Positions 9,102 to 18,603 of a stretch of DNA of 44,519 bases are shown here, in pieces. The notes beneath the pieces are model-generated. The model did no database searches. It was not told where the DNA came from and was given only the letters and a program-made list of their open reading frames with translations. Positions within the stretch are counted from its first letter, which is position 1. The number at the start of each line of letters is the position of its first letter. Origin of the DNA: Akkermansiaceae bacterium (lineage in GTDB: Bacteria; Verrucomicrobiota; Verrucomicrobiia; Verrucomicrobiales; Akkermansiaceae); NCBI GenBank assembly GCA_015062045.1, contig SUVJ01000011.1:1-44519 (forward strand). The letters are read 5' to 3'. The position numbers and the translations under genes are program-made.

Positions 9102-9258
9102 ATTGCAACGCTATGGCACTAAATTGGTGCGCAATTGGAAACCCAAGCTTATCACCTTGGGCTTGGCCATTGTGGTGTGGGGGCTTGTCAGCTATAGTAA
9201 CTCTGATAAGCCTGATGAGTGGGATGAGGATGATACCAGAATCGTTATACCCGAATAA
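9070..9258 (+). CDS. Short single-span membrane protein resembling the N-terminus of CdaR (YbbR)
   Basis: The gene has 62 codons and overlaps the end of dacA by 32 bases. Its core, NWKPKLITLGLAIVVWGLV, has the form of the first membrane helix of CdaR/YbbR proteins (NW-x-LKLxSLxxAxxLWxxV), the regulators usually encoded next to cdaA. After the helix only about 20 acidic residues remain (DKPDEWDEDDTR), so every YbbR domain is missing. It could be a minimal partner that binds or positions DacA in the membrane, or a degenerate remnant. An in-frame ATG at 9091 is an alternative start. The link to CdaR rests on the helix and the position only. Confidence 0.6.
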   Translation: MNKIRNLMRHKLQRYGTKLVRNWKPKLITLGLAIVVWGLVSYSNSDKPDEWDEDDTRIVIPE

Positions 9259-9260
9259 AC

Positions 9261-9896
9261 ATGAAACAACATTATTTTATTGCCGGCACGGATGCCGCCG
9301 TGGGTAAAACGTATGTAACCTGTGCTTTGTTGCGTTCTCTGTGTGCTGCGGGTGTCAATGCTGTAGGTTTTAAACCGATAGCTTGCGGAGACCGCGCAGA
9401 AGCTCGCAACATGCGAGATGCCATTGCTGCACCGACACTGAATCTGGAATCCATAAACCCCGTATATTTGCGTACGGGTACAGACCCGCAGATGGCGGCT
9501 TCTTTGGAGCGCAAAGAAATTGATGTTAATGAGATATGCGCCGCTTGGCAACAGTTGGCTCAGCAATATGATGTGGTGCTTACAGAGGGTGTGTACGGTT
9601 GGTTAACCCCGGTGGCAGCGGGGGTAACAATGGCAGATGTTGCCGTAAAACTTAATTTGCCCGTGATTCTTGTAACAGAGAACCGCAAGGGGGCTGCCGG
9701 TGTGGTGGCTTTAACGGCCAAGGCTATAGAGCAAAGCGGCCTTAAATGTGTGGGTGTTATTTTGAATCACCCCGGTGAAGAGTGGGACACCGCCGCCGTA
9801 ACCAATGCAGATTTGATTGAACGCACTACCGGATTGCCCGTTTTGGCGTCTCTGATACACGGGGACGAACCGGAGTGGGATATGTTAGCCCTTTAA
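9261..9896 (+). CDS. bioD: Dethiobiotin synthetase
   Basis: The enzyme closes the ureido ring of dethiobiotin from 7,8-diaminopelargonate, CO2 and ATP, the next-to-last biotin step. The 211-residue protein has the P-loop FIAGTDAAVGKTYV near the N-terminus, the switch-like VLTEGVYGWLTPV (usually EGAGG in the family), and the nucleotide-binding LVTENRKGAAGVVALT and GVILNH segments. It starts two bases after the stop of the CdaR-like gene and is probably co-transcribed with dacA. No other biotin gene lies in the window. It converges on dnaG with 10 bases between the two stops and no obvious terminator. Confidence 0.9.
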   Translation: MKQHYFIAGTDAAVGKTYVTCALLRSLCAAGVNAVGFKPIACGDRAEARNMRDAIAAPTLNLESINPVYLRTGTDPQMAASLERKEIDVNEICAAWQQLAQQYDVVLTEGVYGWLTPVAAGVTMADVAVKLNLPVILVTENRKGAAGVVALTAKAIEQSGLKCVGVILNHPGEEWDTAAVTNADLIERTTGLPVLASLIHGDEPEWDMLAL

Positions 9897-9906
9897 CGCC
9901 TGCCTT

Positions 9907-11745
9907 TTATTGCCCGTTGAGCAGGCGTTGAAGCTCCGTCATTTCCCGGAAAAGCTCGGCAATGGCATCCTGCGTCAGGTTTCCGTTGCGAATGGCTGTT
10001 TTGATGGTGTCCATGCGGGCACTCACTGCGTCTCTTGCGGCGTGTGCGCAGGCTTGCTCCATGAAGGCATCTGCCTCTTGCAGCTCTATCTCCGTGTTAT
10101 TGATATGGCGCAGGGCTGCAGCTTGCTCCGCAGGCAGCTGTGCAACAAAGCCCTGCCAAGCTTGCGCATCGCCCGGCACGGGCAGCACCTCCAGCAAGCG
10201 TTGCAGAATTAGCCCTCCGGCCAAGGTGTTGATAGGGTCCTGCAGCTCTTCAATTCTCTCTACCAGCGCTTGTTGGGCTGCTTTGTTTTGTGCGGCATAG
10301 CAAATGAGGTTGCGAATGGTCGGGTGCAGACGTACTGCCGTTACACGGGCAGGTGCGGGCTCGTGCGGGGCGGTATCCGTTTCCTGTTCATCCTCGGTGT
10401 AATCCTCTTCATAATCCGGGGCAGGTGGGGTATCTTTACGGTTACGGATGATGTCATTCACCGTGCTGCGCAAGTCCTCCAAGCCGGTGTTGAGGCGTAC
10501 CGCCAAATCCGCAATCAGGATATCGCGGCGTATGGGGTCTGTGATTTCTGCGGTGAGGTCTGCCATGCGGGGCACGAGGGCAGCGCGGGCATTGGCATCA
10601 TGCCCGGCAGCGCGTTGCTCAATTTCACAACGCACTTCCAGATACGGGCGCGCATTTTCAATGGCGGCCTTCAGGGCATCTGCTCCTTGGGTGCGGATGA
10701 GGGAGTCCGGGTCCTCCCCGCCGGGCAGGGTAGCCATGGCCACCTCCATACCCACGGCAGCCAGTTTACGGAACGTTTTTTCACTGGCTTTAATACCTGC
10801 GTTGTCGCCATCGTAACACAGAATAGCCTTTTTTGCATATTTGCGCAGGGTTGCTGCGTGGTCATCGGTAAACGCCGTACCCAAGCCGGCAACGGCATTG
10901 CGAATATCTGCCTTTTCATGGCAGGCTATCACATCCAACTGCCCCTCACAAATAACAACACACATGCCGGCGCGTGCAATGTGAGATGTTGCTTTGAACA
11001 GGCCGAAAAGCAGCTCCCCTTTATGGAAGGCAACGGTATCCCCCGTGTTGACATATTTGCGAGGGTCTTGCCCCTCTGCCATAATTCGCCCCGAGAACCC
11101 CACAATCTCCCCGCGCACGTTGTGAATGGGGAACATGAGGCGATCCCTGAATACGGGGTAAGAGCCCCTGCTGTTATTCTGCAACAGGTAGGCATCTGTC
11201 AGCAAGCGGGTATCCATGCGTTGCTCTGCTGCCAGTTGGCTCAGTTGTCGAAAATCCGGCGGGGCCCAACCCAGCATCCAGGATTTGGCCACCTCTATAT
11301 TAAACTCTCGCTGCTTGAGGTAGGCACGCACGTGGTCTGCCTCTTTGTTGCGGCATAATTGACGGTGGAAATACTCTGCTGCCAGTTGGTTGGCCTCCAC
11401 AATGCGCCCGCGCAGGCGGCGGCGTTGTAACAGCTCGGGGTTTTCATCCTCCTCTACCACGGCAATGCCGTTTTTATCTGCTACGCGGCGTAAGGCCGTG
11501 GGGTAGTCCAAGTTCTCAAACATCATGAGAAACTTAATGGCATCCCCACCCACGCCACAGCCGAAACAATGGAACGTTTGCCGTGCCGGGTTCACATGAA
11601 AAGAGGGTGTCTTTTCATTATGAAAGGGGCAACAGGCTTTCCAGGAATTACCGGCGCGGCGCAGCTGAATGCAGCCCCCCACGATATCTACAATATCGGC
11701 AGAGTCTTTAATGCGGGCTACGCACTCTTCGGTAATTCTTGCCAT
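9907..11745 (-). CDS. dnaG: DNA primase
   Basis: DnaG makes the RNA primers for replication. The 612-residue protein shows the zinc-binding domain with C39, H42, C60 and C63 (CPFHNEKTPSFH and FHCFGCGVGGD), the catalytic core, and the TOPRIM fold with VVICEGQLDVIA and CYDGDNAGIKA carrying the metal-binding acidic residues. An acidic linker (residues 440-460) leads to a helical C-terminal region that should bind the replicative helicase. dnaG is the last gene of an apparent ppi-aroA-dnaG operon, six bases behind aroA. No terminator is visible before the convergent bioD. Confidence 0.96.
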   Translation of the reverse strand: MARITEECVARIKDSADIVDIVGGCIQLRRAGNSWKACCPFHNEKTPSFHVNPARQTFHCFGCGVGGDAIKFLMMFENLDYPTALRRVADKNGIAVVEEDENPELLQRRRLRGRIVEANQLAAEYFHRQLCRNKEADHVRAYLKQREFNIEVAKSWMLGWAPPDFRQLSQLAAEQRMDTRLLTDAYLLQNNSRGSYPVFRDRLMFPIHNVRGEIVGFSGRIMAEGQDPRKYVNTGDTVAFHKGELLFGLFKATSHIARAGMCVVICEGQLDVIACHEKADIRNAVAGLGTAFTDDHAATLRKYAKKAILCYDGDNAGIKASEKTFRKLAAVGMEVAMATLPGGEDPDSLIRTQGADALKAAIENARPYLEVRCEIEQRAAGHDANARAALVPRMADLTAEITDPIRRDILIADLAVRLNTGLEDLRSTVNDIIRNRKDTPPAPDYEEDYTEDEQETDTAPHEPAPARVTAVRLHPTIRNLICYAAQNKAAQQALVERIEELQDPINTLAGGLILQRLLEVLPVPGDAQAWQGFVAQLPAEQAAALRHINNTEIELQEADAFMEQACAHAARDAVSARMDTIKTAIRNGNLTQDAIAELFREMTELQRLLNGQ

Positions 11746-11751
11746 GGTGAG

Positions 11752-13059
11752 TTAAGCCTGAATCAATTGGTTCAAGTGGGCCTCAAAACCGGGGTATGAG
11801 GTGTTAATGTTCTCGCAATGCAGCAGGGTGGTGGTGCCTTCTGCCAGCAAGCCTGCCATGAGGAATCCCATGGCAATGCGGTGGTCTCCAAAGCTGTCGA
11901 GCACTGCACCATGCAGCGGGGTTCCACCCGTTATCACCATGCCATCCTCAAACTCTTGAACATTAGCACCCATGGCTCGCAAATTACCCACGGTTGTGGC
12001 AATGCGGTCGCTCTCCTTAACACGCAGCTCCGCAGCGTTGCGTATACTTGTAGTACCTTGTGCATAGGCGGCGGCTACGGCTAATACGGGTATTTCGTCA
12101 ATAAGGTTCGGGATTTCTTGCGGGTAAACCTCGGTACCATGTAAGTGTGGGGTATAGCGCACGGTGATGTCCCCGTAAGGCTCCCCTTCGGTAGAGATGT
12201 TGTTTATTTCAATATCTGCCCCCATGCGTTTGAGTACGGTGATGATGGCATCTCGGGTGGGGTTGAGTCCAACAGCGGGTAAGGTGATTTCACTGCCGGG
12301 CACAATGGTGGCGGCAACCAACCAGAAAGCTGCGGAGGATATATCCCCGGGCACGGTAATATCTTTAGCCGTAATGTTAACGGGGCCTGTAACGCTGATA
12401 TCCAAACCATCTGCCGACACCGTGCAGGGAATGCCGAAATGGGCAAAAAGACGTTCCGTGTGGTCTCTGGTAATGGCAGGTTGGTGTACGGATGTTGTGC
12501 CCTTAGCCAGCATGCCGGCCAGCAGCACTGCGCTTTTCACTTGTGCGCTGGCCATGGGTAAATCATAATGTATGGGTTGCAAGGTACCACCTTGAATGGC
12601 AAGCGGAGCACAGCCGGGCTTATGACCGCAAGCTTTGATGCAAGCGCCCATGCGCTCCAGCGGTTGCATGATTCTGCCCATGGGGCGTTTACTCAGGGAT
12701 TCATCCCCGAACATGCGGGAGTTGAACGGCAAAGCTGCCAACACGCCGGCCATGAGCCGCATGCCGGTGCCGGAGTTGCCGCAATCTATATCATGCGCCG
12801 GGGCTTTGGGCTGCATGGCTGTGCCGGTCAGCGTAAAGTCCGTTGCTGATTCTCCCTCCGTTACTTGCGCCCCCAGTTGTTGCATGGCACGCAGAGTATT
12901 GAGGCAATCCTCGCTGCACAGATAATTGCGCACCCGTGTATTACCATGGGCAAGGGCCGCCAATATCGCCACACGGTGGGATATGCTTTTATCCCCCGGC
13001 ACGGTGATGGTGCCTTTTAAGCCCTGTGTTTGTTGATGAACGGAGATTCTGCTACTCAT
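11752..13059 (-). CDS. aroA: 3-phosphoshikimate 1-carboxyvinyltransferase (EPSP synthase)
   Basis: The enzyme transfers the enolpyruvyl group of phosphoenolpyruvate to shikimate 3-phosphate. The start ATG at 13059 gives a 435-residue protein that begins MSSRISVHQQTQGLKG and leads into the family signature TVPGDKSISHRVAIL. Other family blocks are DCGNSGTGMRLMAG, GDESLSKRPMGRI, VPGDISSAAFW, and AELRVKESDRIATT. The open frame extends upstream to 13134, but that part lies inside the preceding gene and has no family match. The start overlaps the end of the parvulin gene by 8 bases, indicating coupled translation. aroK of the same pathway is at 6710-7282. Confidence 0.95.
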   Translation of the reverse strand: MSSRISVHQQTQGLKGTITVPGDKSISHRVAILAALAHGNTRVRNYLCSEDCLNTLRAMQQLGAQVTEGESATDFTLTGTAMQPKAPAHDIDCGNSGTGMRLMAGVLAALPFNSRMFGDESLSKRPMGRIMQPLERMGACIKACGHKPGCAPLAIQGGTLQPIHYDLPMASAQVKSAVLLAGMLAKGTTSVHQPAITRDHTERLFAHFGIPCTVSADGLDISVTGPVNITAKDITVPGDISSAAFWLVAATIVPGSEITLPAVGLNPTRDAIITVLKRMGADIEINNISTEGEPYGDITVRYTPHLHGTEVYPQEIPNLIDEIPVLAVAAAYAQGTTSIRNAAELRVKESDRIATTVGNLRAMGANVQEFEDGMVITGGTPLHGAVLDSFGDHRIAMGFLMAGLLAEGTTTLLHCENINTSYPGFEAHLNQLIQA

Positions 13060-14074
13060 TGTAGGTCTTAATTCTGTTTTTCTTGTTAGCCTCGTTAACA
13101 TTAGCCTCAATCCAGCTATTAATGGCTGCACCACGCTTGTAGTTGCTGATGGCTGTGCGGATGCTTTCTTTATATTCCTCCGGCGTCAGGGGGCGTGGCT
13201 CTTGTATGGGCCCTGCGAGTATAATGTGCCAGCCCCATTTGCTGTGTACCAAGGTGGGGGTATCGGCAGGTATGGCATCCGGCCCGAACAGTGGAAGCTC
13301 TGCGAGCGGGTGCGGCGGGTAGGCGTACAGGGTGCCTAAATCTCCGCCATGGCGAGCCGTGCGGGCATCTGCACTGTGTTGCGCGGCCAACGCATCAAAT
13401 GTTGCCGTATTGTTGAGTAATTGCTGCAATACTTGCTCGGCCTGAGCTTTAACGGTATCCTTGTTTTTATATAAGGTGGGGAAAAAGATATGGCGTACTT
13501 GGCGTTTTTCGGGCATGACCAAATACTCACCCAATTGCCCGGCCATGGATTCCACCTCAGCATCAGATGTTTCCGTGTGTTCACGGAGCAGGTTTTCAAG
13601 GTAATATTGCTCCCTCATGACAGCAGCCAGCTTTGCGGTGAAAGATTCCTTGGTATACCCGTGATTGTTCAGCCACTCCTCTGCTTGGTCCTCATTGGCA
13701 GCACGGGTGAGCAATGCTGCGGTTTCTGCTTTGGCTTCTTCAATGAAATCCGGTATGCGGGTGTCATTGTACTTTGCTCGTATGCGGAGCAGGGCGTTGG
13801 TGATAAGGTCCTGCTCCGTCAAGGCGTTAATATCTTCTTTGCCGCTGATGGCGCGTAACTCCGCAGCTCTGCGGTTGAATTGAACTGTGCTGATTCTGTC
13901 ACCATAAACACTGATTGCCGTTGGTGCTTTTTCTGCGGCTCTTTTCTGCGCTCTCTCATACAGCATGCTCCACAATGGCCCATGCCATGCAAATAGGTCA
14001 ATAGCCAAATAAAGCAGGCCACCCGAGTAGAGGGCCAGTTTCAGTGCAAATATTTTGAGACGACTCAGCTTCAC
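13052..14074 (-). CDS. Membrane-anchored parvulin-type peptidyl-prolyl isomerase
   Basis: The protein is predicted to help periplasmic or outer-membrane proteins fold. The preferred start is GTG at 14074 (341 codons), because TATAAT at 14082-14087 leaves only AGCGCGC before it. The ATG at 14110 would lie upstream of that promoter's -10 box. The N-terminus has one membrane segment (FALKLALYSGGLLYLAIDLF). A SurA-like helical region follows, and then a parvulin domain near residues 190-290 with RQVRHIFFP, FDALAAQHSADARTA, HGGDLGTL, and KWGWHIILAGP. The end overlaps aroA by 8 bases. The gene is divergent from tatA; their promoters lie back to back. Confidence 0.82.
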   Translation of the reverse strand: MKLSRLKIFALKLALYSGGLLYLAIDLFAWHGPLWSMLYERAQKRAAEKAPTAISVYGDRISTVQFNRRAAELRAISGKEDINALTEQDLITNALLRIRAKYNDTRIPDFIEEAKAETAALLTRAANEDQAEEWLNNHGYTKESFTAKLAAVMREQYYLENLLREHTETSDAEVESMAGQLGEYLVMPEKRQVRHIFFPTLYKNKDTVKAQAEQVLQQLLNNTATFDALAAQHSADARTARHGGDLGTLYAYPPHPLAELPLFGPDAIPADTPTLVHSKWGWHIILAGPIQEPRPLTPEEYKESIRTAISNYKRGAAINSWIEANVNEANKKNRIKTYNE

Positions 14075-14081
14075 GCGCGCT

Positions 14082-14110
14082 ATTATACGCTTTAAGGGTA
14101 CATTTTGCAA
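14082..14110 (-). promoter_or_regulatory. Promoter predicting a leaderless parvulin-aroA-dnaG transcript
   Basis: On the minus strand TTGCAA (14105-14110), a 17-base spacer and a perfect TATAAT (14082-14087) are followed by AGCGCGC and a GTG at 14074. The layout matches the amidase promoter at 3728-3756 and the one at 32139-32168 and is the main reason for choosing the GTG start. Confidence 0.65.
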
Positions 14111-14122
14111 TCAAAATTTTGC

Positions 14123-14152
14123 TTGCCATGGGGGCGGTGTAGGTGGTATCAT
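14123..14152 (+). promoter_or_regulatory. Promoter predicting a leaderless tatA transcript
   Basis: TTGCCA (14123-14128), an 18-base spacer and TATCAT (14147-14152) are followed by ACACGC and the tatA ATG at 14159. This excludes the longer frame that opens at 14105. Confidence 0.55.
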
Positions 14153-14158
14153 ACACGC

Positions 14159-14377
14159 ATGACACCGTTATTGGCAAATCTGGGTTCTCCCACGCATTGG
14201 TTTATTCTGTTTGTGTTGGTGCTGATTGTGTTTGGTGCTAAAAGACTGCCGGATATCGCGAGAAATCTCGGCAAGGGGCTTGCTGAGTTCAAAAAAGCCC
14301 GCAAGGAGTTTGAAAAAGAGCTCAATAAGGTAGATGCTGATGAAAAGTCTCAGGATTCTGACTCTCAACAGAAGTAG
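14159..14377 (+). CDS. tatA: Sec-independent (Tat) protein translocase subunit TatA/TatE
   Basis: TatA forms the pore-like part of the twin-arginine pathway, which exports folded proteins. The 72-residue protein has a short N-terminal membrane helix (WFILFVLVLIVFG), the hinge FGAKRLPDIARNLGKG, and an amphipathic helix (LAEFKKARKEFEKELNK) followed by a polar tail. This is the full TatA layout. The start at 14159 removes 18 upstream codons that overlap the promoter. No tatB or tatC is nearby. The gene converges on the Rrf2 gene, with a shared hairpin between them. Confidence 0.9.
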   Translation: MTPLLANLGSPTHWFILFVLVLIVFGAKRLPDIARNLGKGLAEFKKARKEFEKELNKVDADEKSQDSDSQQK

Positions 14378-14399
14378 TTGCGCCTCTCACATTTAAGCA

Positions 14400-14427
14400 A
14401 AACGGCGCACGATTCTGTGCGCCGTTT
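14400..14427. terminator. Bidirectional terminator between tatA and the Rrf2 gene
   Basis: The inverted repeat AAACGGCGCAC (14400-14410) and GTGCGCCGTTT (14417-14427) closes a six-base loop. It sits 23 bases after the tatA stop and 29 bases after the stop of the opposing gene. The T tract is short in both directions, so efficiency is uncertain. Confidence 0.65.
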
Positions 14428-14455
14428 CGTGTAATGGGGATAAAGAGGGGTATAT

Positions 14456-14893
14456 TTAATTGTCGCAAACATGGGTGTGTAACTCACCCCCCCGGTGCAG
14501 CATATCCAGTGTATATCCTTTGAGGTAATCCGTTACCAAGGTGTTAAGCCCTTCCCACATGGGCAGTGTAGGGCATGTGGTCTGCAACGGGCAATCATTG
14601 ACTGCGGAGGCCAAGCATTGTACCGGGGCTAAATTGCCCTCAGCAGCATGCAGAATCTCATACACAGTGTAGTCTTTGGGGGCGCGGGTCAGTTTATACC
14701 CGCCGGATTTTCCACGGGTGCTGATAACCAGCTCTTCTCTTAACAGAAGAGACATGATGCTCTCCATGTACTTAAGGGTAACTTGTTGGCGTTCGGCCAC
14801 GGCGCGAAGAGAAACAGGCCCGGACTCAACATGATGAGCCAAGTCTATCATTAAACGAAGCGCGTATCGACCTTTGGTTGATATCTTTAACAT
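14456..14893 (-). CDS. Rrf2-family transcriptional regulator, likely Fe-S binding
   Basis: Rrf2 proteins are winged-helix regulators that respond to iron-sulfur status, redox state or cysteine supply. The 145-residue protein starts with the family signature MLKISTKGRYALRLMIDLA. The recognition helix region is VSLRAVAERQQVTLKYMESIMSLL, and the wing is STRGKSGGYKLTR. Three cysteines follow at 93, 101 and 107 (VQCLASAVNDCPLQTTCPT), close to the IscR cluster-binding pattern, so a Fe-S cofactor is plausible. No isc or suf genes are present here, and the targets are unknown. The promoter at 14906-14934 overlaps short repeats that could be an autoregulatory operator, but none is clear. Confidence 0.88.
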   Translation of the reverse strand: MLKISTKGRYALRLMIDLAHHVESGPVSLRAVAERQQVTLKYMESIMSLLLREELVISTRGKSGGYKLTRAPKDYTVYEILHAAEGNLAPVQCLASAVNDCPLQTTCPTLPMWEGLNTLVTDYLKGYTLDMLHRGGELHTHVCDN

Positions 14894-14905
14894 AGGCGTG
14901 ATGCA

Positions 14906-14934
14906 TATATAACATAATTTTTGTTAGTGGTCAA
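14906..14934 (-). promoter_or_regulatory. Promoter of the Rrf2-family gene
   Basis: On the minus strand TTGACC (14929-14934), a 17-base spacer and TATATA (14906-14911) lie 12 bases before the ATG at 14893. The region directly abuts the dnaA terminator. Confidence 0.6.
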
Positions 14935-14935
14935 C

Positions 14936-14968
14936 AAAAAAATACCAGTTTTCTTGTAGGAAAACTGG
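14936..14968 (-). terminator. Rho-independent terminator of dnaA
   Basis: On the minus strand the 9-base stem CCAGTTTTC / GAAAACTGG (14960-14968 and 14945-14953) closes a six-base loop and is followed by TATTTTTTT (down to 14936). It lies about 37 bases beyond the dnaA stop. Confidence 0.8.
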
Positions 14969-15005
14969 CATTTGTGTAAAAAAACGAACGTTATGTTGCA
15001 ATAAA

Positions 15006-16415
<1,410 letters not shown>

Positions 16416-16789
16416 TGCTTGTATCTCGTTCGTTTTTCCTTTTTCGTTTGGCCTCGGTTTTTTGACCGGGGCGCGTTGCGGACGGTAATATGCCACGCAC
16501 CCTATCAAAAAAAAAGAAATTTTTATTTTCATGCTCGTCAGAGTAGGGTCTTTTCTGTTGTTCCATGGGAGTTCCACAGCCCTCGATTTTTTTTGACAGC
16601 AATAAATAGATAGTTAGGATTTCTTGATAATTATAGTTAAGTTGTCGGAAAAGCGGTCGGGGCTTGTGGAACAAATTTTGAAAACAATATAAAACACTAA
16701 CAGTAAACAAGCTAACTAAATTTTAAATAAAGACAAAGAGGTGCAAAATGTTAGATAGGTAAATAAATAGATGCTTAATAAAAAGGGGG
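16416..16789. other. AT-rich gene-free region upstream of dnaA; weak oriC candidate
   Basis: These 374 bases between dnaA and thiL hold no credible gene. The stretch from about 16590 to 16790 is very AT-rich, with runs of A and T. Only imperfect DnaA-box-like 9-mers are visible: TGTGGAACA (around 16666) and TTATGCAGA (around 16790), each two changes from consensus. I saw no cluster of perfect boxes and no clear dnaA promoter with consensus spacing. It may hold the dnaA control region or the origin, but the sequence does not prove either. Confidence 0.3.
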
Positions 16790-17674
16790 TTATGCAGAGA
16801 AGTGTTGCCACCCACCGCAGAGGGTGTTTCTCAGGGAATCAGTAAGTTTACCGATGGGGTATAAAGAAAAATGAGCCGCATGTTTGAGGGTGGCTGCATC
16901 TTGCGGGGAAAAGGTGAGCAAAAGCTCATAATCCTCACCATCGTTGAGGGCTTGTTCAAGCGTGCAACCGGGGTTACAGGGTATGTCGGGTGGGGATAAT
17001 TCGAACCCGCAGCGAGAGGCCGCTGCCAGTCTGGGCAGGTCTGCCGCAATGCCGTCGGAGAGGTCCATCATGGCTGTGGGGCGTGGCCCCTGCTGCATAA
17101 GGGCGCGTGCTAAGGAAACACGCGGTATAAAATCAAGGTGGTGCCCGGTGGGGAACGAGCCCCCCAGCGGGCCACTTACAAAGATGATGTCTCCGGCGTG
17201 GCCGCCGCTGCGTAAAATGGCTTGCCCGTGCTCTACCTTGCCGGTGAGGGCTACGTTAATGACAAGCCCATCATACGGTATGGAGGAGGTCTCTCCCCCG
17301 GCCACGGAGATGCCGAAGAGAGCAGCCATTTCATCAATGCCGTCATAAATACCCTCCAGAAGCTCTACAGGGCGCGTTTTATGGGTCAGTATGGTAATGA
17401 GAGCATGCTCGGGCAAACCGCCCATAGCGGCAATATCAGAGACAGCGCGTGCCAGGGCTTTTCTGCCGATGCGGCGGGGCTCGGTCTCACGGGTAAAGTG
17501 AACCCCCTCCACCACAACATCGGTTTTCAGCAGAGTATCCCAATCGTCATTGCGAGCCACCACGGCACAGTCATCCCCCGGCCCCACGGCCATGGGGGCT
17601 CCGGCATGCAGGTGAGAAAGCAAGCGTTGTAACACTGCATTTTCACCCAGACTGTTGAGTGGCGTTTGAGACAT
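16790..17674 (-). CDS. thiL: Thiamine-monophosphate kinase
   Basis: The enzyme phosphorylates thiamine monophosphate to thiamine diphosphate, the active cofactor. The 294-residue protein has the ThiL blocks GPGDDCAVV near residue 32, LLKTDVVVEGVHF, IGRKALARAVSDIAAMGG, SVAGGETSS, and the C-terminal MDLSDGIAADLPRLA and NDGEDYELLLTF. The acidic residues that bind Mg-ATP are all present. The gene starts directly after the stop of the CPBP-family gene (no bases between them) and is probably transcribed from the promoter at 18604-18632. Thiamine diphosphate is the cofactor of MenD, also encoded in this window. Confidence 0.94.
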   Translation of the reverse strand: MSQTPLNSLGENAVLQRLLSHLHAGAPMAVGPGDDCAVVARNDDWDTLLKTDVVVEGVHFTRETEPRRIGRKALARAVSDIAAMGGLPEHALITILTHKTRPVELLEGIYDGIDEMAALFGISVAGGETSSIPYDGLVINVALTGKVEHGQAILRSGGHAGDIIFVSGPLGGSFPTGHHLDFIPRVSLARALMQQGPRPTAMMDLSDGIAADLPRLAAASRCGFELSPPDIPCNPGCTLEQALNDGEDYELLLTFSPQDAATLKHAAHFSLYPIGKLTDSLRNTLCGGWQHFSA

Positions 17675-18592
17675 TTATAGAGATAAGGAAATGAAAATGG
17701 CAGCCATGCTTAATCCGTTGAAAAGAGCATGCATCAACATGGGGTAGATGATGGAGCGGCTCTTAACGTATAAGTAACATTGTATAATACCGAAAATGGA
17801 GAGCAGCAGGGTTTGTGCAAGAGACACGTGAACAGCCCCGAAGAAAACGCCCGAAATAATCGCAGCAGTTGCTACACCTACCTTGTTGCTCAGAACTCTG
17901 AAAATGAAGCCTCGGAAGAATATCTCCTCAACAAAGGGCGCAACGATAACGGTAGCAACGATATTGGGAATTAAAAATGAGGGCGGTGCAGATTGAATGG
18001 ATTCTACGGCTTGTTGCGTTTCCGGGGTGCCGCTGGTATAGATAAGCCATTCATAATAACCTGATACGCGCAATACAACATTGATGAGATGAACCAGAAA
18101 AACGCAACCCAATGCTGCCCAAAGGTATTTTTTGTTGAACCTGAAGTGAGCAGGCGTGCTATAAAAATAACTAATAATAAGGGGTATGTAGATGATAACC
18201 GGTGCCAGCGCATTTATCCAGACCGCAAGCTGTGTTACATGCTTTTCTTCCACCGGTTCCGGGTAAAATTGAGAGGCATAATACCCCATATAGAACATAA
18301 GGGTAGAAGCCGCTATATAAAACAGGGTGAGCAAGGTGTCCGGCAGCGTGGGTTTGGCAATGCCCTGAATCGTTGGTACGCTTGGCAGCTCATATACTTG
18401 CTCTGCATTTTTAATGTAGGTTTTACGCCTGCCGGGTACACAGCCCAATATAAAACACAGAGCCCCACTACCGAGCAGTAGTAGGATATTCAAATACACA
18501 TACGGGGCCGGCTCTGTCGACGCCGCGTGAGATGCGCTACTACCGAGCAGCGGTAGGATATTCAAGTGTTCATACAGCGGTACGGATATCAT
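17675..18592 (-). CDS. CPBP-family intramembrane protease-like protein
   Basis: The 305-residue polytopic membrane protein has the CPBP/ABI signature: EEIFFRGFIFRVL (motif 1, EExxxR), FGAVHVSLAQ (motif 2, FxxxH), and HALFNGLSMAA (motif 3, HxxxN). These residues form the presumed metalloprotease site inside the membrane. Members include CAAX-type proteases, bacteriocin-immunity proteins and scaffolds, so the substrate cannot be named. The N-terminus carries a duplicated stretch: YEHLNILPLLGSS at residues 7-19 and YVYLNILLLLGSG at 31-43, encoded by a 72-base-spaced repeat. thiL follows immediately. A near-consensus promoter lies 11 bases upstream. Confidence 0.85.
   Translation of the reverse strand: MISVPLYEHLNILPLLGSSASHAASTEPAPYVYLNILLLLGSGALCFILGCVPGRRKTYIKNAEQVYELPSVPTIQGIAKPTLPDTLLTLFYIAASTLMFYMGYYASQFYPEPVEEKHVTQLAVWINALAPVIIYIPLIISYFYSTPAHFRFNKKYLWAALGCVFLVHLINVVLRVSGYYEWLIYTSGTPETQQAVESIQSAPPSFLIPNIVATVIVAPFVEEIFFRGFIFRVLSNKVGVATAAIISGVFFGAVHVSLAQTLLLSIFGIIQCYLYVKSRSIIYPMLMHALFNGLSMAAIFISLSL
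18467..18575. repeat. Two imperfect 37-base direct repeats, 72 bases apart, inside the CPBP gene
   Basis: Bases 18467-18503 and 18539-18575 match at about 31 of 37 positions, including CTACCGAGCAG and GTAGGATATTCAA. The 72-base period keeps the reading frame and duplicates part of the protein's N-terminus. Confidence 0.75.
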
Positions 18593-18603
18593 AAGCCTGG
18601 GAA

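Noticed and set aside
10270..11358. A 362-codon open frame on the plus strand opposite dnaG
   Set aside because: It lies wholly inside dnaG, whose zinc-binding and TOPRIM motifs are unambiguous. Its translation has no recognisable domain and a composition typical of an antisense shadow frame.
16416..16577. A 54-codon N-terminal extension of dnaA
   Set aside because: The extension is low-complexity and matches nothing in DnaA. The ATG at 16415 begins the standard domain I helix.
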